A stretch of 64,000 bases of DNA from Paenibacillus_AB sp036577625 (GCF_036577625.1 NZ_JARBDC010000087.1:1-64000), one strand, 5' to 3'. Positions 25,905-34,697 are shown, numbered from the stretch's first letter. A program made the numbers and translations. Notes: a model not told the origin generated them from the sequence alone.

Positions 25905-26474
25905 TCAGCGCGTCTGCCTGAGACAAATGCGCCGCTTCATGGCGACGGCGATTTCTTTCGCCAGCGTGCGCGCGGCTTCGCGGTTTTCGGCTTCGTCGTA
26001 CTCCGTTTTGTAGTAGAAGGTAAGCGTATCTTCCGGGTCTTCGCTGCGAACCTACAAGTACATCGCGTCGACGCAGCGAATCGTGAAACGATGCTTCGCC
26101 GCGCAGTTCGCAAAAACGTCCTTGGCCGCCTGTTTATCGAAATCGGGCACCGCTTGCTCCCCGCCTTTCTCCGTTTTGGATGTACAGCCGGAACCGTAGA
26201 CGATCGAGCGGATTCGCTCTTCGCTAAGCCGGTAGCCTTCCGCCAGCTCGGCAATGCCGATTCCGTCGCGATACGAGCCGACGATTTGCTCGTTCCGCTT
26301 GTCGAGCTCTTCGCGTATTCCCGTTGCGATCCCCCAGCCGTCCCGCCGCTTTTTCGGAATGTAGATGTAGGCGCCCTCGATATACGCTTGAATTTCGTTT
26401 ATCAGTTCGGTCGGTAACACCCGACTCGCGTTCACGTATGTTTTATCCTTCCCAAATCGGCTCACCTCCCGCAT
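25905..26474 (-). pseudogene. CD3324-type HTH protein with in-frame amber stop
   Basis: From 26474 the frame codes for 140 residues: an N-terminal part like CD3324-family proteins (TYVNASRVLPTELINEIQAY, YIPKK, IAELAEGYRLSEERIRSIVY), then an extra region ending CVDAMYL at a TAG (26054-26052). The same frame goes on without interruption for 48 more codons (VRSEDPEDTLTFYYKTEYDE ... MKRRICLRQTR) to a TGA at 25905, right before a terminator. The start is uncertain, because the GGGAGG site lies inside the first codons; a GTG further in is possible. Either the protein ends early or the gene is a recent nonsense mutant; I favour the latter. Confidence 0.65.
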
Positions 26475-26655
26475 TTGTTGTTACCATTGTGGCATGACGC
26501 ACGCTTCCCATCAAGATCGAGAACGGTACTGGAAAAAGCTTGAGCGTCCGTCTATCGGGCTCGCGCAAAAGGAGCAAGCCTAGTTGCCGCCGCTCTGCGA
26601 ATCGGAGCTGTGCACGGCAGAAGCTCTAACCGCCGAGGCTGGGCTACCGGAGCCC

Positions 26656-27090
26656 ATTAGCGGCCGCCATGTCCGTTAGACATTTGGAACACAGGGGCCC
26701 GTCCCGCCGCCGCCCCATGCTCGCCCCCCGCTCCAACTCCCGTCGGCGCCGGCGCATTCGCCGTGCCCCGCCGCCGGCAGCAGAAAACCGCTGTGGCTTT
26801 GGCGCTTAAGCGAAGGACGGGATGGACCTTATTGGTTGTGCCGGAACGGCAGCGGAGCGGGGAATGAAATGGAAAAGCTCCCGCTAATTTCGGTCGATTC
26901 CCGTTTCCGGGCAAAACAACAGGAAAACGTCCCGCTATATTCGTCCAAACCGCGCTTTTCGCCGATACAGCGCCATTTTACCTGGAGCTTTTCCATGTAT
27001 TTCGAAACGTCGCCTGTAGGAGAGCGAGTTAACTGGAGGTTTTCCCGTTCATTCGATATTCGAATCCAACGCCCGGCAGGATCAGGATAC
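26656..27090 (+). repeat. Dispersed intergenic repeat, copy 2
   Basis: This matches the copy at 4300-4797 in the same orientation, from CCATGTCCGTTAGACA to CCCGGCAGGATCAGG. A 70-base part of copy 1 after the first block is shorter here. The surrounding 26475-26655 and 27091-27265 hold no gene that I can support. Confidence 0.75.
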
Positions 27091-27267
27091 GCCGAACGCA
27101 GAAACGAAAGGCGCCGCTCGCCCCATGCTTTAGCGTACTTTCCGTTTAGACACCTGTAAAGAGACGCAATGCTCTATTTGCACAACCTCGTACCCTTCGC
27201 CAGCCGACCGGCATCGGTAACGAATACCAACGAGATGATCGAAAAGATGTAATTTCTGTGGTTCAGA

Positions 27268-27304
27268 AGAAAAAGCCGCCGGTTTGAACTTGAACCGGCA
27301 GCTT
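27268..27304 (-). terminator. Terminator of purA, after a long 3' region
   Basis: On the minus strand GCTGCCGGTT pairs with AACCGGCGGC and is followed by TTTTTCTTC. It lies about 230 bases after the purA stop; the minisatellite is in between and would be part of the transcript. Confidence 0.8.
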
Positions 27305-27326
27305 TCCGATGCACCGAACGGAACGG

Positions 27327-27488
27327 GCTGTCCATGCGGCTTTCCATGCAGCTTTCCATGCGGCTTCCATGCGACTTTCCAAGCAGCTTTCATGCGGCTT
27401 CCCTGCGTCTTTCCAAGTAGCTTTCAACGCAGCTTTCTATGCAGCTTTCTATGCAGCTTTCAACGCCGCTTTCAACCAGCATTCATGC
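27327..27488. repeat. 11-12 bp minisatellite (GCTTTCCATGCA type)
   Basis: About 14 tandem units of 11 or 12 bases follow each other, such as GGCTTTCCATGC, AGCTTTCCATGC, GACTTTCCAAGC, AGCTTTCAACGC and AGCTTTCTATGC. Units differ by one to three bases. Open frames across the array on both strands arise from the period and are not taken as genes. Confidence 0.9.
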
Positions 27489-27534
27489 CGCGGCTATCCG
27501 CCTCTCCATCGCGCCTCCCGCCCATCAAGCGGAA

Positions 27535-28815
27535 TCAGCGCTCGAACAGCTGCTCCCGATGCGGCCCGACGGATATTTGCCGCACGGGCACGCCGATCAG
27601 CCCCTCCAGCCGCAGCACGTACGCCTGCGCCTCCGCCGGCAGCTTGTCGAACAAACGGACGTCGTCGATCGCCGTCCGCCAGCCCGGCATCGTTTCGTAT
27701 ACGGGCTGCGCCGACTCGAGCAGCCGGTTTACCGGAAATTCCGTCGTCACCGTGCCGGAGGCGTCCCGGTACCCGGTGCAGATCGGAATTTCGTCCAAAT
27801 AGCCGAGCACGTCGAGGTTCGTCAGCGCCACCTCGGTCGCCCCCTGCACCATGCAGCCGTACCGCGTCGCGACCGCATCGAACCAGCCGACCCGCCGCGG
27901 ACGGCCGGTCGTCACTCCGTATTCGCCGGCGGAGCCGCCGCGCTTCCGCAGCTCCTCCGCTTCGGCGCCGTGCAGCTCCGTCACGAACGGCCCGGTTCCG
28001 ACGCAGCTCGAATACGCCTTCGTCACCGCGATGACGCGGCTGATCGCGTAAGGCGGCAGCCCCGCACCGACGGCGGCGAACCCGGCCAGCGTCGAGGAGG
28101 ACGTCGAATACGGGTAAATGCCGTGATCCGGGTCGCGCAGCGCGCCGAGCTGCCCTTCGACCAGGATCGATTCGCCCCGCCGCCACGCCTCCTGCAGCAG
28201 CTCGGTCGTATTGCAGACGAACGGCTTCAGCCGCTCCCGATTCCGCCGCAGCTCGGCGGCCAGCGCCTCCGCGTCCGCCTCCGGCTTGCCGTACAGATGG
28301 CGGAGCAGCACGTTTTTCGACGCGAGCGCCGCCTTCACCCTTTCCAGCAGCCGGTCGTCGTCGTACAAATCGGCGACCTGGACGCCGAGCTTCAAATATT
28401 TGTCCGCGTAAAACGGCGCGATTCCTTTTTTCGTCGAGCCGAACTGCCGCTCCCCGAGCCGCTCCTCCTCCAAGCCGTCGAACAGGCGGTGAACCGGGAG
28501 GACGAGCTGGGCCCGCTCCGACAGCCGGATATCCGGCGCGGGAACGCCTTTGCCGAGCAGGTCGTCCAGCTCCGCGAAAAAATCGCCGATATCGAACGCC
28601 ACGCCCGGACCGATCACGTTGACGGTGCCCGGACTGCAAACGCCCGACGGCAGCAAGTGGAGCGCGATTTTCCCGTATTCGTTTATGATCGTATGCCCGG
28701 CGTTGCCGCCGCCCTGAAACCGGACAACGTAGTTGCTCGATCCGGCGAGCGCGTCCGTCAGCTTGCCTTTCCCCTCGTCTCCCCAATTCGCGCCTACGAT
28801 CGCTGTAACCGGCAT
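27535..28815 (-). CDS. purA: Divergent adenylosuccinate synthetase
   Basis: The ATG at 28815 follows AAGGGGAAAGG and gives 426 residues. Key PurA features are present: WGDEGKGK (GTP loop with catalytic Asp), GNAGHT (catalytic His), VTTGRPRRVGWFD (IMP and Asp binding) and KLPAEAQAYV. Other parts deviate: GANWGDEG instead of GTQWGDEG, TKKGIAPFYADK instead of TGRGIGPAYEDK, and VEGQLGALRDPDHGIYPY instead of FEGAQGTMLDIDHGTYPF. It would join IMP and aspartate to adenylosuccinate. The gene is alone, opposite a LysR gene, and not in a purine operon, so it may be a second, specialised copy. Confidence 0.82.
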   Translation of the reverse strand: MPVTAIVGANWGDEGKGKLTDALAGSSNYVVRFQGGGNAGHTIINEYGKIALHLLPSGVCSPGTVNVIGPGVAFDIGDFFAELDDLLGKGVPAPDIRLSERAQLVLPVHRLFDGLEEERLGERQFGSTKKGIAPFYADKYLKLGVQVADLYDDDRLLERVKAALASKNVLLRHLYGKPEADAEALAAELRRNRERLKPFVCNTTELLQEAWRRGESILVEGQLGALRDPDHGIYPYSTSSSTLAGFAAVGAGLPPYAISRVIAVTKAYSSCVGTGPFVTELHGAEAEELRKRGGSAGEYGVTTGRPRRVGWFDAVATRYGCMVQGATEVALTNLDVLGYLDEIPICTGYRDASGTVTTEFPVNRLLESAQPVYETMPGWRTAIDDVRLFDKLPAEAQAYVLRLEGLIGVPVRQISVGPHREQLFER

Positions 28816-28857
28816 ATGCCTTTCCCCTTCCGATCTTGTCATCTTCGTTACAGCCTC

Positions 28858-28914
28858 ATTATAATGAACGTATGAATATAAATAAAATGAATAGAATTAA
28901 TAGCTGATATTAAT
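28858..28914. promoter_or_regulatory. Divergent purA/lysR control region
   Basis: The 128-base AT-rich gap contains a TATAAT (minus strand, 28863-28858) suited to purA and an ATTAAT-N7-ATTAAT repeat at 28896-28914 with LysR-box geometry. No good -35 box accompanies the TATAAT, fitting activator control. Confidence 0.5.
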
Positions 28915-28943
28915 CAAACTTTTAGCAAAAGGAAGTTGCGGCC

Positions 28944-29825
28944 ATGATCGAAAATATGGAATGGTACCGGGCGTTTTACGAGGTCGCGCAGACGGGCAGC
29001 TTTTCGAAAGCGGCCGAACGGATGTTCATTACGCAGCCGGCCGTCAGCCATGCGATCAAGCAGCTCGAATTCCGGCTCGGCGGCGCGCTGTTTTTCCGCA
29101 CGTCGCGCGGCGTCAAGCTGACGGCGGAAGGCGAAGTGCTGCTGAAGTTCGTCTCCCAGGCGCACCATTTTCTCGAGAACGGGGAGAAAAAAATCGCCGA
29201 AATGCGCAGCCTGATGGCCGGCGAAGTGAAAATCGGGGCGGGCGACACGCTGTGCCGCTACTATTTGCTGCCGCATCTCGATTCGTTTCACAGGCAGTAC
29301 CCGGACGTAAAAATCCAGGTGACGAACCGGACGACGCGGGAAACGATCGCGCTGCTGAAGGAAGGCCGGATCGATTTCGGCATCGTCAATTTGCCGATCG
29401 ACGAGCGGCAGCTGCTCGTGCGCGAAAGCATGACGCTGCACGACTGCTTCGTCGCCGGACCGGCGCATGCGGGCGGCGGTGCGGAGCGCGCGGTCACGTG
29501 GGAGCGGCTCGCCGGCATGCCGCTGCTCATGCTCGAAAAAGGCAGCAGCATACGCCGCCACGCGGACGCATTCGCCGAGCGGCAGGGCGTGCGCCTGCAG
29601 CCGGAAATCGAGCTCGGCAGCATCGAGCTGATCGTCCAGTTCGCGCGCATCGGCCTCGGCGTCGGCTGCGTCATCCGCGAGTTCGTCCTGGGCGAGCTGG
29701 CGGACGGGACGCTGCGCGAGCTTCCGCTCGAGCCCGCTTTGCCGGCCCGGCGGATCGGCCTCGTGACGCTGCGCGACGTTCCGCTGTCCGTGGCGGCGCA
29801 GCGGCTGCTGGCGCTGCTTCCTTGA
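28944..29825 (+). CDS. LysR-family regulator
   Basis: The 293-residue product starts at ATG after AAAGGAAG. The N-terminal winged helix (SFSKAAERMFITQPAVSHAI KQLE) and the type 2 periplasmic-fold effector domain (VKIGAGDTLCRYYLLPHLDS onwards) are clear. It belongs to the CysL/CbbR-like branch by its overall pattern. It is divergent from purA and 84 bases before the catalase gene on its own strand, so either could be its target. Confidence 0.87.
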   Translation: MIENMEWYRAFYEVAQTGSFSKAAERMFITQPAVSHAIKQLEFRLGGALFFRTSRGVKLTAEGEVLLKFVSQAHHFLENGEKKIAEMRSLMAGEVKIGAGDTLCRYYLLPHLDSFHRQYPDVKIQVTNRTTRETIALLKEGRIDFGIVNLPIDERQLLVRESMTLHDCFVAGPAHAGGGAERAVTWERLAGMPLLMLEKGSSIRRHADAFAERQGVRLQPEIELGSIELIVQFARIGLGVGCVIREFVLGELADGTLRELPLEPALPARRIGLVTLRDVPLSVAAQRLLALLP

Positions 29826-29909
29826 GCCGGCGGCGGCCCGATGCATATTCCGAATCGGTTAGGCAAAAAATGGGTATGTTCAACAACAATGCCCAGGAGG
29901 ACTGCCACA

Positions 29910-31532
29910 ATGAATTCGGATCAAACGCAAGGGACCGCCGGAGCCGGAGGCGCGGCCGATTCCCGCATGGGTGAAGGCGAGACGGCGATGACGCTCACCG
30001 ACCGCCAAGGCCATCCGATCTCGGACAACCAAAATATTCGCACCGTCGGAAGCCGCGGACCATCGACGCTGGAAAACTATCATTTTCTGGAAAAAATATC
30101 GCATTTCGACCGCGAACGCATTCCCGAGCGCGTCGTCCACGCCCGCGGCGCCGGGGCACACGGCTATTTCGAAGCGTACGGCAAAGTCGGCGACAAGCCG
30201 ATCTCCGATTATACGCGGGCGAAGCTGTTTCAGGAGGCGGGCAAGCGCACCCCCGTGTTCGTCCGCTTCTCGACCGTCGTGCACGGCGGCCATTCGCCGG
30301 AGACGCTGCGCGACCCGCGCGGGTTCGCCGTCAAATTTTACACCGAGGACGGCAACTGGGATTTGGTCGGCAACAACCTGAAAATCTTTTTCATCCGCGA
30401 TCCGCTCAAATTTCCCGACATGGTGCATTCGTTCAGGCCGGATCCGGTCACGAACGTAAGCGACCCGGAGCGGCAGTTCGACTTTTTCGCCAATTCGCCC
30501 GAGGCGACGCATATGGTCACCTTCGTTTTCTCCCCATGGGGCATTCCGGCCAATTACCGGCAAATGCAAGGGTCCGGCGTCAATACGTACAAATGGGTCA
30601 ACAAGGAAGGCAAAGCGATGCTCGTCAAGTACCATTGGGAGCCGCTCAAGGTGCCGATCCGCAACCTGACGCAAAAAGAGGCGAACGAGATTCAAGCGAA
30701 AAACTACAGCCACGCCACGCAGGACTTGTACGAGGCGATCGAACGCGGGGACTACCCGGAATGGGAGCTTTGCGTTCAAATGATGAGCGACGACGAGCAC
30801 CCCGAGCTCGACTTCGATCCGCTCGACCCGACGAAGCTGTGGGATGCGAAGCGGTTTCCGTTCATGCCGGTCGGCAAAATGGTGCTGAACCGCAACCCCG
30901 AAAATTACTTCGCCGAAGTGGAGCAGGCCGCCTTCGGCACCGGCGTGCTCGTGGACGGGCTCGATTTTTCCGACGACAAGCTGCTGCAGGGCCGGACGTT
31001 CTCTTATTCGGACACGCAGCGCTACCGCGTCGGCACGAACTATTTGCAGCTCCCGATCAACGCGCCGAAAAAGCATGTGGCCACCAATCAGCGGGACGGC
31101 CAGATGACGTATTTCGTCGACCGCGCGCCGGAGCAAAATCCGCACGTCAATTACGAGCCGTCCTCGATCGGCGGGCTGAAGGAAGCGACGCCGGCGGGCA
31201 AAGAGCACGAGCCGGCTTACAACGACAAGCTCGTCCGCCGCAAAATCGAGCGGGCGAACGATTTCGGGCAGGCCGGCGAAACGTATCGCAGCTTCGAGGA
31301 TTGGGAGAAGGACGAGCTGATCGCCAACCTGACCGACGCCCTGCTCGTCTGCCGCCCGGCGATTCGCGACAAAATGATCGAATATTTCACGAACGCCGAT
31401 CCCGACTACGGCCGCCGCGTGGCCGAATCGCTGGCGAAGGCCGAGGCCGAGCCGGGCCGGATCGGCTCGCTGTCCGGTCAGCAAGGCGCGGAGATGGCCG
31501 ACGAGATGGGCCGGACGACGGACGGCTACTAA
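29910..31532 (+). CDS. Monofunctional heme catalase
   Basis: An ATG nine bases after CAGGAGG gives 540 residues. The distal histidine lies in RVVHARGAGAHGYFE, the distal asparagine region in GNNLKIFFIRD, and the proximal heme-ligand tyrosine in RTFSYSDTQRYRVG. It breaks down hydrogen peroxide to water and oxygen. The length and the C-terminal extension after the catalase-rel region (to residue 540) resemble KatX-like spore or stationary-phase catalases more than the 480-residue vegetative KatA, but I do not assign a symbol. It follows the LysR gene on the same strand. Confidence 0.92.
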   Translation: MNSDQTQGTAGAGGAADSRMGEGETAMTLTDRQGHPISDNQNIRTVGSRGPSTLENYHFLEKISHFDRERIPERVVHARGAGAHGYFEAYGKVGDKPISDYTRAKLFQEAGKRTPVFVRFSTVVHGGHSPETLRDPRGFAVKFYTEDGNWDLVGNNLKIFFIRDPLKFPDMVHSFRPDPVTNVSDPERQFDFFANSPEATHMVTFVFSPWGIPANYRQMQGSGVNTYKWVNKEGKAMLVKYHWEPLKVPIRNLTQKEANEIQAKNYSHATQDLYEAIERGDYPEWELCVQMMSDDEHPELDFDPLDPTKLWDAKRFPFMPVGKMVLNRNPENYFAEVEQAAFGTGVLVDGLDFSDDKLLQGRTFSYSDTQRYRVGTNYLQLPINAPKKHVATNQRDGQMTYFVDRAPEQNPHVNYEPSSIGGLKEATPAGKEHEPAYNDKLVRRKIERANDFGQAGETYRSFEDWEKDELIANLTDALLVCRPAIRDKMIEYFTNADPDYGRRVAESLAKAEAEPGRIGSLSGQQGAEMADEMGRTTDGY

Positions 31533-31618
31533 AAAGGAGCCCCAAGACGGACGCGAAGCGTCGAGCATCGAAGCATCGTTCGTACGTTTCGGGCATTGAA
31601 GCGCAGTCCGTGCGCGGC

Positions 31619-31662
31619 AAAAAGCCATCGACCCCGCCAGCTGGCGGAATCGATGGCTTTTC
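31619..31662. terminator. Bidirectional terminator between catalase and Hsp20 genes
   Basis: AAAAGCCATCGA and TCGATGGCTTTT pair around a second GC-rich stem (CCGCCAGCTGGCGG). T-runs lie on both sides, so it can end both convergent transcripts. Confidence 0.88.
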
Positions 31663-31686
31663 TTGCGCGGCCGGGCCGGCGGCCGG

Positions 31687-32124
31687 TTAGTGGAACTCGA
31701 TGTCGATGCTTTTTTTCGGAGGCGGCTGCAGCTTCGGCATGCGGATTTCCAGCACGCCGTTTTTATACGAAGCTTTGATGCCTTCCTCCTGCACGGGCGA
31801 CGGCAGCGCGACCGAGCGCTGAAAACGGCCGAAATAACGCTCGCGCTGGTGCATGTTCTCTTCCTTTGCCTCGTGCGACCGGTTGATCGTTCCGGAAATC
31901 GTCAGCACGTTGCCCGATACGTCGATGTGCACGTCCTCCTTTTTCTCCAGGCCGGGCAAATCGCATGTCGCTACGACTTCCGCATCCGTTTCGTGAATAT
32001 CCATCCGGTGCGAGCCGAATTGCTGCTCGCCGCGGATGAACGCCGGGAAATCGTTGAACATGCGGTCGAAATCTCTTTTCCAGCCTTCCAGGTTGCGGAA
32101 CGGCTCGAACGGAATCAAAGCCAT
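31687..32124 (-). CDS. Hsp20/alpha-crystallin small heat-shock protein
   Basis: The ATG at 32124 follows GGAGGAGG by ten bases and gives 145 residues. The alpha-crystallin domain runs from HRMDIHETDAEVVATCDLPG to NGVLEIRMPK, with GRFQRSVALP in the middle; the C-terminal tail ends KKSIDIEFH, with an I-x-I type motif for oligomer contacts. It binds unfolding proteins without ATP. Single gene; no CIRCE element was seen. Confidence 0.9.
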   Translation of the reverse strand: MALIPFEPFRNLEGWKRDFDRMFNDFPAFIRGEQQFGSHRMDIHETDAEVVATCDLPGLEKKEDVHIDVSGNVLTISGTINRSHEAKEENMHQRERYFGRFQRSVALPSPVQEEGIKASYKNGVLEIRMPKLQPPPKKSIDIEFH

Positions 32125-32227
32125 GGTCGGTGAACCTCCTCCAGTTTGGGCATTCACGGCTAGTTTTCCAAATTCGTTCGAACCTATGCGCCAGCTTTGC
32201 ATGAATGTGCGGCGCCGCCGGCACCGG

Positions 32228-33178
32228 CTACGGCTCCATATGACCGGGAGCGCATCTGTGGTCGAGCGCCCGGGCGAAATAATCGTCCAACGGCTCCAGA
32301 CCGAATTCGGCGATCACGTCGCGGACGGAAAACGCGTCGGTTTCGCTGCTGATCAGCACCGAGCCGAGGTAGCCGGGATCGCGAATCGAAACGTTCGGGC
32401 CGTACTTTTGCTTGATTGCGGCGAAATGCCGCCCGTTCTCGTCGATATGAACGACCGCGCAGTCCAAATTGACGGCCGCCGTCAAGTAAGGGTAATAGTT
32501 CGTGCTGGAGGCGACCGTTTCGCCCAGCGGCGACACGATCGTACAGGGCAGGCCGGCGACGGCTCCGACGAAATGCGCCCGGCACGAATACGCCCAATAC
32601 GACTGCATCAGTCCGCCGTGGTACATGGACGGAAAGACGATCAGATCGGGCTTTTCCCGCGCGTACTTCAGCCGCAGCTCGTCGAAATTCAGGTCGAAGC
32701 AAATCGCGCAGGCGACCCGGCCGAAATCGCATTCGAACACGGGAGCGTCCTTGCCGTACAAAATGCCGTTCAGGTTATATTCGTTCGGCACGAGATGGTT
32801 TTTATGATACGCGCCGATAACCTTCCCTTGACGATCGATCAATTGCGCCGTATTGCGCCAGCTGCCGTCCTCGGCCTGCATATGGCAAGGATAGACGATG
32901 CAGCAGCCGTGCTCCCTGGCCGTCTCCGCGAAAAAATCGCGTATCCGGTCGCCCCGCGCCCGGTAATATTCCATCCGCCGCTCCTTCGGATAATGCGCTT
33001 GGCTCGGACGGTCGCAAGCCTCCGGCAAGACGATCAAATCCGGCTTGTCGGGCAGCACAAAGCCGAGCATCCTTTTCCAATGCGCAATCATCCGGTCGAC
33101 CGCTTCCTCCGCGGGAACGGTCGCCTCGATGACGCACGGCGCCGGCCCGAGACTGCTTATTTTCACATAACGCGCCAT
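32228..33178 (-). CDS. Carbon-nitrogen hydrolase (nitrilase superfamily)
   Basis: The ATG follows AAAGGAG by nine bases and gives 316 residues. The catalytic Glu-Lys-Cys triad is visible as VLPEA, YHKNHLVP and CAICFDLNF. Members hydrolyse amides, carbamates or nitriles. Nothing nearby names the substrate. A 12-base motif found also in front of the siderophore SBP gene lies 290 bases upstream, so expression may be linked to iron supply, which is speculative. Confidence 0.85.
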   Translation of the reverse strand: MARYVKISSLGPAPCVIEATVPAEEAVDRMIAHWKRMLGFVLPDKPDLIVLPEACDRPSQAHYPKERRMEYYRARGDRIRDFFAETAREHGCCIVYPCHMQAEDGSWRNTAQLIDRQGKVIGAYHKNHLVPNEYNLNGILYGKDAPVFECDFGRVACAICFDLNFDELRLKYAREKPDLIVFPSMYHGGLMQSYWAYSCRAHFVGAVAGLPCTIVSPLGETVASSTNYYPYLTAAVNLDCAVVHIDENGRHFAAIKQKYGPNVSIRDPGYLGSVLISSETDAFSVRDVIAEFGLEPLDDYFARALDHRCAPGHMEP

Positions 33179-33608
33179 ATTCGCTCGCTCCTTTTTCGGA
33201 AAATCCGGACGTCATTTGCGCTGCTTCGGCTGCTCGAGCGCTTTCTTATCTCCACAGACGAAAATGTCGATCCACAAACGAACGCTTAACGTTCCTGCTC
33301 CGCGTGCCGCCGCGGAATGGGACGGCGACGAACCGATTGCGGGTCATTCGCCTTATCGGCTTATCGTCCGCCGTGAATATCAGCGGCCTCCGATTTCCCT
33401 GGCGCAATTTATTACAAGGATGCCCGATAACCGAATCATATCATAGAATTTCTACCAATCTAGCGACTTATGGACTATTGACTTTTGTCGAATTATACGA
33501 ATCGCTCCGCTCCGATCCCCCCCCCTCATCATATCCCTCCGGGAACGAGCGCCCGAAAGAAAAAACACCCGCGAGGGTGTTTTCTATGATGGCACATGTG
33601 CAGCAGCG
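33179..33608. other. 430-base gene-free stretch with shared TATGGACTATTG motif
   Basis: No supported gene was found. It holds the terminator of the SBP gene at its right end and, at 33469-33480, TATGGACTATTG, which recurs exactly at 34686-34697. On the minus strand a TATGAT with poor -35 lies shortly downstream of the motif, as in an activator-dependent promoter. Confidence 0.5.
33560..33584 (-). terminator. Terminator of the siderophore SBP gene
   Basis: On the minus strand AAAACACCC pairs with GGGTGTTTT and continues in TTTTCTTTC, 25 bases after the stop codon. Confidence 0.85.
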
Positions 33609-34595
33609 CTATTTGGTTTGCCGCGAAAGCAGCATTTGCACTTGAATGTCCAGCTGTTTCTCCATCGAGATCAAATCGGCCGCGGCAAACTGATCGATGT
33701 CCAACATATAGACGCGATTGTTTTTGACGGCGGGGAGGCTTTTCCACAAGTCGCTTTTCCATATTTCCTCGGCGCGCTTGTCTCCTCCGTTCGCGGCGTA
33801 CACCGTAACGAACATATGGTCCGCGGCATACTGCGGCAGAACTTCCAGCGACATGTCCAAGCCCGAACCGCCTTTTTCGAATATATGCTTTTTCAACGGT
33901 TCGGGCGGGGAAAGCCCGAGGCTCGTGTACAGATTGCGCGTTCCTCGTCCGAAGCTTTGACTGACCGCCCAGAAGCTTTTCGCCCATATTTCGTAAACGC
34001 CGACGGTTTCGCCGGGCCCGACGACGCCGGCGAGCTTTTGCTTCGCTTCGGCCGCCTTCGCTTCGAACCGTTCGATCGCGGCTTCCGCTTCGGCTTTTTT
34101 GCCAAGCATATCGCCGAAATCGCGCAGCTCGTCCATGACGTCCTTTTGCCCCCACGGGATGACGACCGTAGGGGCGATTTTGGAAAATTGCTCGTAGTTT
34201 TTGTCCGAAGGCCGAATGATCAAGTCCGGGTTCAGCTCCGCGATTTTTTCCAGGGCGGCGGCATCGTCCCCGATATCGGCGATCCCTTCCGTCATCTCCT
34301 TTAGGAAATGCTGCTTTAAGCTCGCCGAGCCCGCGCCGACAGGCTTTACGCCAAGCGTGAGCAGATGGCCGAGATACTGTGTCGCGACGATCCGCTTCGG
34401 CTCGACCGGGATTTCGACAGCTCCCTTCACCGTGTCGTATTTGCGGGTTTCCGGCTTGTTCGCGATTGGTGCGGCTTGTATGGCGGCAGAGCCGGAACCG
34501 CCGGCATCGCCTTCCTTGCTTCCGCAGGCGGCCAGCGGAACGGCGAGCAGAACGGCTGCCGCCGCGACGAGCAGCATTCGATTCCATTGCAGCAT
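33609..34595 (-). CDS. Iron-siderophore ABC substrate-binding lipoprotein
   Basis: The 328-residue protein starts at ATG seven bases after GGAGGGG. A lipoprotein signal ends at VPLAACGSKEG. The body is a class III (helical-backbone) binding protein of the FeuA/FhuD type: KRIVATQYLGHLLTLGVKPV, ELNPDLIIRP, QFSKIAPTVVIPWGQ, LPQYAADHMFV. It would bind a ferric siderophore outside the membrane. No permease genes follow. A near-perfect Fur box lies directly upstream, and the next gene upstream encodes a regulator whose sensor domain is closely similar. Confidence 0.9.
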   Translation of the reverse strand: MLQWNRMLLVAAAAVLLAVPLAACGSKEGDAGGSGSAAIQAAPIANKPETRKYDTVKGAVEIPVEPKRIVATQYLGHLLTLGVKPVGAGSASLKQHFLKEMTEGIADIGDDAAALEKIAELNPDLIIRPSDKNYEQFSKIAPTVVIPWGQKDVMDELRDFGDMLGKKAEAEAAIERFEAKAAEAKQKLAGVVGPGETVGVYEIWAKSFWAVSQSFGRGTRNLYTSLGLSPPEPLKKHIFEKGGSGLDMSLEVLPQYAADHMFVTVYAANGGDKRAEEIWKSDLWKSLPAVKNNRVYMLDIDQFAAADLISMEKQLDIQVQMLLSRQTK

Positions 34596-34615
34596 GTCTT
34601 CCCCTCCAAATAATA

Positions 34616-34632
34616 TTGATAATCATTATCAA
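34616..34632 (-). promoter_or_regulatory. Fur box of the SBP gene
   Basis: TTGATAATCATTATCAA is a perfect inverted repeat matching the Fur consensus, 20 bases before the start codon on the minus strand. Iron repression is expected. Confidence 0.9.
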
Positions 34633-34685
34633 CATTATCGTAGCAACGGCCTGAAATGGCGTCTATCGCCGAAAATAAGATTTGA

Positions 34686-34697
34686 TATGGACTATTG
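34686..34697. promoter_or_regulatory. Candidate regulator site TATGGACTATTG
   Basis: The 12 bases occur exactly twice in the window, here about 90 bases before the SBP gene and at 33469-33480. A related ATAGACGCCAT lies 20 bases further on toward the gene. It could be a Btr-type activator site. Confidence 0.4.

Noticed and set aside
27130..27393. Lys/Pro/His-rich frame over the minisatellite
   Set aside because: Produced by the repeat period; no start site and no family.
27535..28815. PurZ-type 2-aminoadenylosuccinate synthetase
   Set aside because: The catalytic Asp of WGDEGKGK, which is changed in phage PurZ, is kept here.
29880..31628. A 582-codon antisense frame over the catalase gene
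   Set aside because: The catalase active-site motifs on the plus strand are unambiguous; the opposite frame has no recognisable domain.
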